Of a stretch of DNA of 62,446 bases, positions 51,801 to 56,473 are shown piece after piece. Location: IMG/VR virus record IMGVR_UViG_3300046684_000082, positions 1 through 62,446 of that record. One strand, given 5' to 3'. The stretch's first letter is position 1; the number at the start of each line of letters is the position of its first letter. Made by a program: the position numbers and the translations under genes. Source of the stretch: a virus. The notes below the pieces were generated by a model, which was given only the letters and a program-made list of their open reading frames with translations, had not been told where the DNA came from and did not search any database.

Positions 51801-53355
51801 GCCGGCGCATTACCTGCAGTACATATCGCAGCCGGTCACGATGGCGCTGCCGATCCTGCAGGGCCGCTTCGGCTACGGCAGTGGCTGGCGTGAGCTCCAC
51901 GCTGGCTTGCAGGATGCGATCGCGATCGCGCGCCAGTCGTCGTGGTCCAAGCCGAACATCGGAAAGCACGTCAACAAGGTGGGCGACGAGCTCGCGATGC
52001 TCAAGTCACTGCAGGCGCGCAACATCCTCGAGCACGGCGTGGATCTCGAGGCCGGCCGCCCGGCGATCTACAGCGACAACGTGGGCTCGGCCGTCTTCCA
52101 CAAGGCGATGGGCAAGCTCTCCTCGATCCCGCGCGCGCTCGAGACGCACAACCGTATCCTCTCGTCGCTGGCGGCCTACCGCCTGGCGTACAAGGATGCG
52201 ATCGCCAAGGGCAAGTCGGCCACCGATGCGCACGATGCTGGCACGAAGTTCGCGACCGACACGATCATGTCGGCCTTCGGCGACTACTCGGCGGCGAACG
52301 CTCCGCGCGCGCTGGCGTCGGCGAACCCGGCGCTGCGGCTTGCGACCCAATACAAGAAGTTCCACGTGCTCCACGGCTCGATGGTGGTGGGCCTGGGCCA
52401 CGAAGCGTTCAAGGGCGCGACGCCGCAGGAGCGTATGGTCGCCAAGAAGTCGCTGGCGTTCATGGCCGGCCACTACGGTGTGCTGGCGGGCGCCGCGGGC
52501 ATCCCGGGCGCGATGCTGGTGGCGAGCGCGTTCAAGCACATGTTCGGTGACGACCACGACAAGTCGCTGGACACCGAGTCGTACCTACGTGAGGCGATGG
52601 GGCCGGACAACAAGGACATGGCCGACCTGCTGATCCACGGCGTGCCGGGCGTGATGGGGATGAACCTCGAGCGCAAGATCGGCGCGGGCGACATTTTCGA
52701 TCCGCTGGTGAAGCCGCTTGAACTGGCCAACAACGCGGCACATGGCGAGATGCCCGACCGCCGCCAGATTGGCGACGCGGCGCTGGCCGTGCTCGGGCCG
52801 ACCGGTGGCACCGCGATCAACATGCTCGGCGGTGTGGGGCAGATGATGCAGGGGAACTGGTACGAGGGACTGGCGGCGATGATGCCGAAGGGAATCCAGG
52901 ATGGATTGAAGGCGTACGGCCTGGCGACCGATGGCTTCGTGGACAAGCAGGGTGTGCAGCGGGTGGCGCCCGAGAACCTCACTACGGCCGACATCGTGGG
53001 CCAGGCGATGGGCGTGACGCCGAAGACGGTGGCGGACGCGAACCGGATCACGAAGGACGAGAAGGCGGACGAGGCTGGCTACCAGAAGAAGTTCGCCGAG
53101 ATGTCCACGGAGTTCCAGCGCGCGATGAAGGCGGGCGACGCCAACACCATGGCCGACGTGCAGCAGCGGTTCGCGCAGACCGCCACGGAGATGAGTCAGG
53201 CAGGGATGAAGCCGCCGTCGGGCTCGATCCTGTTCCGTGACATGGTCACCGGCGCCAAGAAGCAGGCGCTCACGCAACACGGTGTGCAGTCCAGCCTACG
53301 CAACCACGAGGCGGTGCGTCAGCGCCTGCTCGCGCAGGGGATGGAGGAGGACTAA
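45817..53355 (+). CDS. Giant internal virion protein with metalloprotease motif
   Basis: A 2512-residue open frame starting after AGGGAG. N-terminal part (1-320) contains Ala/Gly hydrophobic segments (GLAVGMALGGPAGFAVQSAG). A zincin-type motif LLSHTLRHEVGHVIDD (HEVGH at 1365-1369) lies in a protease-like domain of about residues 1290-1440. Coiled coils follow. Near residue 1975, RLLTSPAHYLQYISQPVTMA resembles the large polyvalent (LPD-type) domains of phage giants. One hydrophobic segment is at 2215-2245. It probably enters the cell with the DNA. Three +1-frame genes are nested in low-complexity stretches (638-718, 830-909, 1473-1590). Confidence 0.85.
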   Translation: MPLLTDYQEIPGGEGNAQPAGGAGSSSAAPGLMTGYTEIDDKPEREQSWLAKHTPDSVIKFAQGIQGVEQAVKGLGNLSTLGGTGSADRAMHDAIAKKYGEQAAESLAPIKSLSKANAELGQDLSAGRQKAEKERDEAQGFWNTAGVYARNPGMAMGDAIEQVPGLAVGMALGGPAGFAVQSAGTAAQNVLDKDPDNVGGAYVAAPIAAATTYATTKLGGKYLTPAAEKLAGKLPFVGDFVQKALAGAVDQGVQGAGMAAGSQLGENVGNGDPWSQNVGAAAGHGFVGGSIAGAAMHPVFHPKSALDGANQGVKTGDPAGDAANSVGSSTPHPVYDTPPQLENNPSPQTTSGVPVGAVPNGVREVDSTQGLQNPRVFPNGQAEADVGAANRMPGEQTNMAIAAGQFRPEEQPIRSHIDDITGVTRAAIGGNGDGQARMEAALNEPTQFKIHDPQTGAEIRPATLGDVIEASHNTDTANQQKQAEIKQQGGVALAESKFGPRADIIHAPSGQPVPGAHAWAGDEHTTNDEFQRAQAKLGTKELAKTDVQHDLEHVFVDAWREHNPMDRPADAEGLGPHPTPKELDQFTKLIGIGDVKTHADAVMKIDQALKKLERSKAESSDFKRGVLNEWRKKLIGENNGQVADRQNPQGANAESGSSAEVQRPAAESSHAESNPVAEGSGSREAAQSSGTEAAGKPELQERQPADVQPGPAEAAEGLTARGGDKTATYKVVKRNDGSSMLTREIRYDDGEVFQEYMDQDHMWQKGTPSAIAVHGAQQVGGAEAFPTAEHALRAARDDAQEIGVKEAEPAKALDPVSQQTVIKVKKRRTIDESQRLQGQEQATAGNVDRRPADVGPVADGSAGELRQPVRVEAGAARDSSVRSEGAADRSAAGDATVSRGVDGTRRQEVRAQLDAKLNGFMRGHVRESFQVMKAQLDKGMITPEEAQRRLDEVKNAKSADDHDFALDVLEGEVPTIAAARERFYDAQRQGKERRALAAAGEKPALEAPKQEAGEEVAHPRFKELADQLFPGKNAARDLSIFAAVHDGSSLADVAAEHGLTEGRISQLSNEAWRQAKAAEIPQAMKNIGMEPEELMKLFHDEAAKRRAKSEADEALERAAVGDKAYEIQQELGYGHSSLNEGAGEHLTVADREHMGEVTPGGSQGEVVGRKDPVTQWAQLREKQEDLIAKGKHAEADALQEKMDALEEQIRKRGFESEFNDEHAEARTAWEKQELHQESGVRFDDLPSSLKSEWHDAVRAGTSNRDRFASIVDKYDNGMYEYDSRTSPGFKEMAEADATTTREVEAEYDRLGIGHALDAPNEYRIVETHEFDGDGYAAADRVGMSVGIRRDVVEHGGALLSHTLRHEVGHVIDDIGHGGVYSIQPEMRFSLGEGGWKGAGEVAREVQRMYESGDEFLESLFDYPMNRDAYPMSRKRLQAEVFSQLWSMYTNPKWRARLEEHAPATAQFMKEVVEHVKRNPETVQHGTELGAEVRSNHFAFRDAEGRAEGDTRPGQDRLEQDGPGDDGPIASRNGRDAVDADERLRQRAAEANARRAARRSSTDAAEQAAAASGKDSGTGGFADAPGRAERVISKLPEGAQKPVQRIYDNLAHAAAVGSKALAFGHDLAKWAEKTLGMKAPREYMDAMSRKDAYRNALNAHLSDIGSMVSKLKRNEQRVAGEFLTETTMQKKWGYEADWNKGVTVDPATKARFDKLPAHIQDVIKAVNKEGVEQQQREFAALQEISRRTGVEMPADATPKMDGPYAPLRRHGDYVVEAKSHELLAAENENAGARVASLKQDPNHYYYGHEPSMGHANQTARELAARFGSNNVRSMARDEYYRDNHGASFAAVDAWARKIEDALSTGPHGDAKYAKQVADDLKELYLTKVADNSARAAGLKRGNVVGVKGEQALMSFFMNGQNRNRMVSEALHGDAINVAQAKMSREVKEATTPQAAKERQDFVNEFAKRRIQQMKNEPSRVMDNLLQFNSAWRLLTSPAHYLQYISQPVTMALPILQGRFGYGSGWRELHAGLQDAIAIARQSSWSKPNIGKHVNKVGDELAMLKSLQARNILEHGVDLEAGRPAIYSDNVGSAVFHKAMGKLSSIPRALETHNRILSSLAAYRLAYKDAIAKGKSATDAHDAGTKFATDTIMSAFGDYSAANAPRALASANPALRLATQYKKFHVLHGSMVVGLGHEAFKGATPQERMVAKKSLAFMAGHYGVLAGAAGIPGAMLVASAFKHMFGDDHDKSLDTESYLREAMGPDNKDMADLLIHGVPGVMGMNLERKIGAGDIFDPLVKPLELANNAAHGEMPDRRQIGDAALAVLGPTGGTAINMLGGVGQMMQGNWYEGLAAMMPKGIQDGLKAYGLATDGFVDKQGVQRVAPENLTTADIVGQAMGVTPKTVADANRITKDEKADEAGYQKKFAEMSTEFQRAMKAGDANTMADVQQRFAQTATEMSQAGMKPPSGSILFRDMVTGAKKQALTQHGVQSSLRNHEAVRQRLLAQGMEED
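47732..47971 (+). CDS. Nested gene 1 (+1 frame), Lys/Pro-rich protein
   Basis: A 79-residue frame inside the giant gene, shifted by +1. GGAGA lies 5 nt upstream of its ATG. It begins MAKLPTVKTPKVPMPKAAA and ends NRQMYSQDLPKPPKG: basic, KP-rich. In this stretch the +1 frame uses genome-like codons (CCG, AAG, CTG, CAG), while the giant frame uses many GAA, CAA and AGC. Likely a real overprinted gene. Confidence 0.6.
   Translation: MAKLPTVKTPKVPMPKAAAAPKFSAQLPKAATPKATPSPKVAAAAKPPKAAGPKPPASPNFKNANRQMYSQDLPKPPKG
48308..48544 (+). CDS. Nested gene 2 (+1 frame)
   Basis: A 78-residue frame inside the giant gene, same +1 register. GGAGA lies 7 nt upstream. It begins MSLNDFKDKSKPLPGTSIDD and ends YLVGSMGLAGKK, and includes CDNRCASKQEPHE (CxxxC). 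Codon use is strongly genome-like (GAC, AAG, CTG, CAG, GTG), in contrast to CGA, GGA and CAA in the giant frame. It looks like an ordinary globular small protein. Confidence 0.65.
   Translation: MSLNDFKDKSKPLPGTSIDDPQTWDLWQMDQQVSCDNRCASKQEPHETAAFEAREQRIAARLGMPLYLVGSMGLAGKK
50237..50587 (+). CDS. Nested gene 3 (+1 frame)
   Basis: 116 residues from the ATG at 50237 (AAGGAGG 9 nt upstream; a TTG 6 nt earlier is an alternative). It begins MSNAIQKRFNMARSLAQKSA and has DPDKIDWSKMGQ, then a Pro/Ser/Thr-rich tail ending DSPTLPDEPSA. Same +1 register and the same codon contrast with the giant frame as nested genes 1 and 2. Confidence 0.6.
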   Translation: MSNAIQKRFNMARSLAQKSAPTTSRFVTPKGALKGIPDPDKIDWSKMGQATTAPSPAETDATPSTPTSASASEQQKPTLGVPPAEAALTQQSKPLPPAVRTAEPVDSPTLPDEPSA

Positions 53356-53657
53356 GCGGCGATCGCGAACTGGTCGCGGTCCTGGCCCTGAATCCACTTG
53401 GGCTCGCGACCGCGGCCGCTCCACACCGCGCCGGAGTTCGGGTCTTTGTACACGACCTCCGGCGCCTTCAACTTGCGCGTGGCTTTCTTGCGCGCGGGCT
53501 TCAGCGACTGCTGGAGCTCCTCAAGTGTGACTTCGTTGGCGTACATGAGCTCGGCGATCTGCCCGAGCACTTGACTGCGTTCGAACGCCTGGCGCTCCTG
53601 GATAGCGGCCGTCAGCTTAGCCAGCTGGGCCTGCATTTGTTTGAGTTCAGGGGACAT
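53352..53657 (-). CDS. hns: H-NS family nucleoid protein (xenogeneic silencer)
   Basis: 101 residues from the ATG at 53657 (GAGG 6 nt upstream). Residues 1-60 form the coiled-coil dimerisation part; the C-terminal VYKDPNSGAVWSGRGREPKW matches the DNA-binding motif of H-NS (Y-x-D-P-x-x-G-x-x-W-S-G-R-G-R-x-P-x-W). Plasmid H-NS proteins reduce the fitness cost of acquired DNA, and a phage one may silence lytic genes in the prophage. It ends within the giant gene's stop codon (4-bp overlap). Confidence 0.93.
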   Translation of the reverse strand: MSPELKQMQAQLAKLTAAIQERQAFERSQVLGQIAELMYANEVTLEELQQSLKPARKKATRKLKAPEVVYKDPNSGAVWSGRGREPKWIQGQDRDQFAIAA

Positions 53658-53717
53658 AAAAGACCTCGTTAGGATGGTTCTCAGAACTGGTCTCCGTGGT
53701 CTATTTGACATAATAAT

Positions 53718-53726
53718 AATTATCGA
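53718..53726 (-). promoter_or_regulatory. Possible H-NS nucleation site in an AT-rich leader
   Basis: TCGATAATT (minus strand) closely resembles the H-NS nucleation consensus TCGATAAATT, in an AT-rich stretch 60 bp before the H-NS gene, suggesting autoregulation. The match is partial. Confidence 0.3.
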
Positions 53727-53938
53727 TTTTTAATCAGCCCGCGCAGGCGCTCGTTGTCCGCGGCCCACACAGCGGGGTCAACTCGTCGGATCGTTAGAAA
53801 CGCCCACAGACTGTGGGCACCGAGCGCGGCACCAAATTGATACGCGCGCGAATCCTCCTTGCGGGCAGCCTCGGTCATCGCGTCCACGATCGTGCGCTCG
53901 GTGGCTTCCGTGAGTTCAGCGTAGGTCCAGGGTTTCAT
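53720..53938 (-). CDS. Unknown small protein
   Basis: 72 residues from the ATG at 53938 (MKPWTYAELTEATERTIVDA), ending RLRGLIKNR. Helical and polar, with a Trp-rich centre (AHSLWAFLTIRRVDPAVWAA). It overlaps the lipoprotein gene by 4 bp. Confidence 0.6.
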   Translation of the reverse strand: MKPWTYAELTEATERTIVDAMTEAARKEDSRAYQFGAALGAHSLWAFLTIRRVDPAVWAADNERLRGLIKNR

Positions 53939-54216
53939 GTTCTGCACGCCACCAGCAGCGTGCGCTTCATGCCGCCTTCGCCGCCCAGCACGCCGTATTC
54001 CTGGTTCTTGTCGCGGATCGCGTAGCCGCCCGGACAAGCCTTGGCGGCCTCCGAGTAGCACTGGTCCCAGCCACCGCTGGTTACGCCATGCTGGCCGCAG
54101 TCGACCAGGTACTCAGTGTTTCCGGAGGGTCCCTGCATGGCGGTGACCTGGGGGCCGCCGCACGCGCTCAGCGCGATAGCAAGTGTGGAGATGGTGACGA
54201 TCTTGGTCGTTTTCAT
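53935..54216 (-). CDS. Small outer-membrane-type lipoprotein
   Basis: A 93-residue protein. MKTTKIVTISTLAIALSACG is a lipoprotein signal with lipobox LSAC (Cys19). The mature part has Cys in VDCGQHGV and DQCYSEAAKACPGG, likely disulphides. It stands in the prophage-maintenance region, so it is a candidate lysogenic-conversion or exclusion lipoprotein. It is coupled to the Rep gene by 4 bp. Confidence 0.8.
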   Translation of the reverse strand: MKTTKIVTISTLAIALSACGGPQVTAMQGPSGNTEYLVDCGQHGVTSGGWDQCYSEAAKACPGGYAIRDKNQEYGVLGGEGGMKRTLLVACRT

Positions 54217-54740
54217 GGAAGAAACATCTCTTGTTGGTCTGGTGGATCGACCGCTTCGTTGCCCACGATGATGCGTTCCTCGGGCCCCGCGACGGGTATC
54301 TGGTGCAGTGGCGTGGCGTCGTCGACCGTCCCTGGATCCTGCTCAGTCTCGGTAACTGACACAGCAGCGTAGAAGTTAGCGAAGCGGCGCCCGCGCTCCC
54401 CCTGCCAGTAGACACGCGAGTTGATGATGTAGGCGTTCTGGCTCCCCACCTTTACGATCTGGAGCCACCGGCCATCCCGCAGAACATTGACCGCACGCTC
54501 CACGCTGCGCTCTACAACACCGAGCTCCTCGGCGATCGCCCTCTTGCTCATGACGACTGCATTGGTTCGGTTCATCTTGCTCGCGAGCAGGTGGAGCATG
54601 CCTGCTGCCACCGGGTATTTGATCGAGAGCTCAGTGATCGACCGGAGAGTCTTCTTCTCCACTTGGAGCCAGCCGCCCATATCCCGCAGCCCAGCCGTCT
54701 CAGTGGATATATTCCGTGGAAGTTTAGGTGTGTCGCCCAT
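54213..54740 (-). CDS. rep: RepL-like winged-helix replication initiator (predicted)
   Basis: 175 residues from the ATG at 54740 (GGAGG 4 nt upstream; the longer frame to 54860 runs through the iterons). LRSITELSIKYPVAAGMLHL and NAVVMSKRAIAEELGVVERS form a winged-helix DNA-binding unit, followed by GSQNAYIINSRVYWQGERG, a motif I recall from plasmid RepL-type initiators. Four 22-bp-spaced repeats upstream and ParA/RHH next to it support a plasmid initiator. The exact family is not certain. Confidence 0.65.
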   Translation of the reverse strand: MGDTPKLPRNISTETAGLRDMGGWLQVEKKTLRSITELSIKYPVAAGMLHLLASKMNRTNAVVMSKRAIAEELGVVERSVERAVNVLRDGRWLQIVKVGSQNAYIINSRVYWQGERGRRFANFYAAVSVTETEQDPGTVDDATPLHQIPVAGPEERIIVGNEAVDPPDQQEMFLP

Positions 54741-54765
54741 CACGCCTCCGGATTCGGTTCGGGCG

Positions 54766-54794
54766 ATTCTAAAGTCATAATTGGCGAACGGCAA
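54766..54794 (-). promoter_or_regulatory. Candidate rep promoter
   Basis: On the minus strand TTGCCG (54794-54789), a 17-nt spacer, TAGAAT (54771-54766). The iteron array lies immediately upstream, so an initiator bound there could control its own synthesis, as in iteron plasmids. Confidence 0.5.
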
Positions 54795-54797
54795 GCG

Positions 54798-54885
54798 TGT
54801 CTGATTGATGCGTCCCCAGTGTCGGACAGACCCGACTCCCGTGTCGGGGTATCCCGACATTTGTGTCGGGGTGGCGGTCTCTAAA
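54798..54885. repeat. Iteron-like array, 22-bp period
   Basis: TGTCGG occurs at 54820, 54842 and 54864, and TGTCTG at 54798, all exactly 22 bp apart (about two helical turns). Two inverted CCCGAC copies (54831 and 54853) make TGTCGGG-GTAT-CCCGACA a palindrome. Regular spacing on one face of DNA next to a rep gene is the signature of plasmid iterons. Confidence 0.7.
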
Positions 54886-55117
54886 AACTATTAGTTAACA
54901 ATGACTTACGGAAGGTCGACCGCATCCTCTTTCTTTATGTTGGTTAACGGTGTGGTTTTTGACGTTCGCTTTCTCTCTCATTTGGGCAAGCCCGCTAGGG
55001 CGCGTCAGCCTCAAGTGTGGGTAACTTGCGGACCCCGCAGGGGCCGTCCACACCCGTGTGGTGTGGGCGGGCAAGTTATCCATGCGGGGATTGCCGACAG
55101 GTAGTTGCGTACCCGGG
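54886..55117. other. Origin-like region with DnaA-box-like sites and hairpins
   Basis: An AT-rich stretch (54880-54905) follows the iterons. TGTGGGTAA (55016-55024; reverse complement TTACCCACA, one mismatch to the DnaA box) and TTATCCATG (55076-55084) are in inverted orientation inside an 11-bp inverted repeat (55019-55029 and 55071-55081, one mismatch). Between them are CCCC-GCA-GGGG (55033) and CCACAC-CC-GTGTGG (55048). No protein gene. Together with the iterons it is the best candidate for the replication origin. Confidence 0.55.
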
Positions 55118-55423
55118 TTACAGGTTGTGGAGCTTCCTGAGCCGTGCGAGCTCGCGCCGCGCGCCCTCGTTCATGATCTCGCTCATTGGCAGGTCCGTCT
55201 CGCGGGAGAACGCCTTGAGCTCCTCGTAGAGATCCACGGGAACGTTCAGGCTGTAGCCAAGCGTCACCACGCGCGGGCGCAGGGATTTCCGGGCCGACTG
55301 GCGCTCAGCCGTCGGCGGGCTCGACGGCGCGACCTCCCTGCCCCCCGGCGCTTCCCGAGCCATCTGCTCGATCTCCGGCGACAGCGTCGGCATCTGGGCG
55401 AACTGCATGTTTCGGGTATTCAT
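55118..55423 (-). CDS. Ribbon-helix-helix partition protein (ParB-type)
   Basis: A 101-residue protein from the ATG at 55423 (GGAGG 6 nt upstream). The C-terminal half, VTLGYSLNVPVDLYEELKAF, then SEIMNEGARRELARLRKLHNL-type helices, is a ribbon-helix-helix fold, with a disordered N-terminus. In type Ib partition systems a small RHH protein binds the centromere and stimulates ParA. It overlaps the 3' end of parA by 119 bp. Confidence 0.75.
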   Translation of the reverse strand: MNTRNMQFAQMPTLSPEIEQMAREAPGGREVAPSSPPTAERQSARKSLRPRVVTLGYSLNVPVDLYEELKAFSRETDLPMSEIMNEGARRELARLRKLHNL

Positions 55424-56060
55424 TGAAAACCTCCTGGTAGAGCAAAGCGAATTCTTCCTGGGCCTTGGCGTTGTCGCGGTTGCGCTTCTGCTCGAGTACG
55501 CCCTGCCCCTTCGGCGCCGCGTACTTATACGCCACGCGGTCGTTCAGCTTGACGATGGGCTCCGTGAAGTGGCCGAGCATCTGGTCCTCGAGCGCGCGGG
55601 CCAGCGGGCTGGTCGGCTGCTGAGGGTCCAGGAGGTTCATCACGGGAACCACACGTATCTGGTGGCCGGCGGCCCTATATTTGGCAACCATCTGGGCCAT
55701 CGTCATCAACGACCAGACCTCGTACTGTCCGGGGCTATAGGGCATGACCAGTACGTCGCACGCTGCGATCGCATGCACGAGCTCAGGGCTGTTCTTCCCT
55801 GCGCAGTCCACGATGACCGTGTCGGTGTTGGCACGTTCGGCCATCAGTGCGTGGTGGATGGCGCCCTCCATGAAGGCACTAGGGATCTCCGGCAATACGC
55901 CGAACTCGCTGCGTGTGCCGCCCCACATGAAGGCGAACTTCTCTGGGTCCGTGTCGACGAGCTTAGTGGCGTAGCCACTGGCTGCCCGAGCTACGGCTAG
56001 GTTGGTGGCGATAGTGGTCTTCCCCACTCCGCCCTTACGTGTTGCGACCGCTATCAGCAT
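55305..56060 (-). CDS. parA: ParA-type partition ATPase
   Basis: A 251-residue protein: deviant Walker A ATRKGGVGKTTIATN (residues 7-21), switch region VDTDPEKFAF and Walker B TVIVDCAGKNSPE. Small ParA without an N-terminal HTH (type Ib). The last 39 residues (DADAVAGDRADGSGSAGGQG...) are a low-complexity extension read in the overlap with the RHH gene. GGGGAGG lies 4 nt before the ATG. It would segregate the circular prophage. Confidence 0.93.
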   Translation of the reverse strand: MLIAVATRKGGVGKTTIATNLAVARAASGYATKLVDTDPEKFAFMWGGTRSEFGVLPEIPSAFMEGAIHHALMAERANTDTVIVDCAGKNSPELVHAIAACDVLVMPYSPGQYEVWSLMTMAQMVAKYRAAGHQIRVVPVMNLLDPQQPTSPLARALEDQMLGHFTEPIVKLNDRVAYKYAAPKGQGVLEQKRNRDNAKAQEEFALLYQEVFNEYPKHAVRPDADAVAGDRADGSGSAGGQGGRAVEPADG

Positions 56061-56086
56061 GTCACCTCCCCTGTTGGTTGGTGTGT

Positions 56087-56115
56087 ATGCTAGTGCGCAG
56101 CGGGACGAACTTCAA
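56087..56115 (-). promoter_or_regulatory. parA promoter
   Basis: TTGAAG (56115-56110), 17-nt spacer, TAGCAT (56092-56087) on the minus strand, 27 bp before the strong ribosome-binding site of parA. Confidence 0.55.
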
Positions 56116-56144
56116 GCGTTACATTAAGTTTTGCGGGGATATTT

Positions 56145-56165
56145 ACGTATATATAGACGTATATA
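56145..56165. repeat. Direct repeats upstream of parA (candidate centromere)
   Basis: ACGTATATA occurs at 56145 and 56157, 12 bp apart, just upstream of the parA promoter, a usual place for the centromere/operator of RHH-type partition systems. Two copies only, so it may be just part of the site. Confidence 0.4.
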
Positions 56166-56187
56166 CGGGGGTACGAACAGAGGGAGG

Positions 56188-56206
56188 CCCCGCCACGTGG
56201 GCGGGG
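56188..56206 (-). terminator. GC-rich hairpin between PrtN-like gene and parA
   Basis: CCCCGCC-ACGTG-GGCGGGG, 7-bp stem, 5-nt loop, just after the 56219-56473 gene. No U-run; it could insulate the par operon from read-through. Confidence 0.4.
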
Positions 56207-56218
56207 TGCTCTGCGTAC

Positions 56219-56473
56219 TTACGCGTCGACGGGCATGGTCATCGCCAGGCGGCGACGGGCATCGAGGTACTTGGCCAGGTCCTCCACGTGGATTCCCATG
56301 GCCGACTTCTGGCTGGCGTCGAAGCGCGTCACCGGGAGGCCGAGGCTGCCGTCGCGGGCGCGTTGCCGGATGGTCTCCGACGAGAGGTGGGGGAAGAAGT
56401 CGAGCCGCGCCTGCTCGAGCGAGATGAAGGCGCGGCCGTACTGCTTGAGGAGAAGCCCGAGCGTGGTGTCCAT
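56219..56473 (-). CDS. PrtN-like transcriptional activator
   Basis: An 84-residue protein matching the PrtN pyocin-activator family by pattern: LLKQYGRAFISLEQARLDFF at the start, then SSETIRQRARDGSLGLPVTR and ASQKSAMGIHVEDLAKYLDA with a C-terminal helix (RRRLAMTMPVDA). PrtN activates pyocin genes in Pseudomonas after DNA damage. Here it lies at the end of the primase operon before the partition genes, so it could control lytic or lysogenic expression. Confidence 0.75.
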   Translation of the reverse strand: MDTTLGLLLKQYGRAFISLEQARLDFFPHLSSETIRQRARDGSLGLPVTRFDASQKSAMGIHVEDLAKYLDARRRLAMTMPVDA

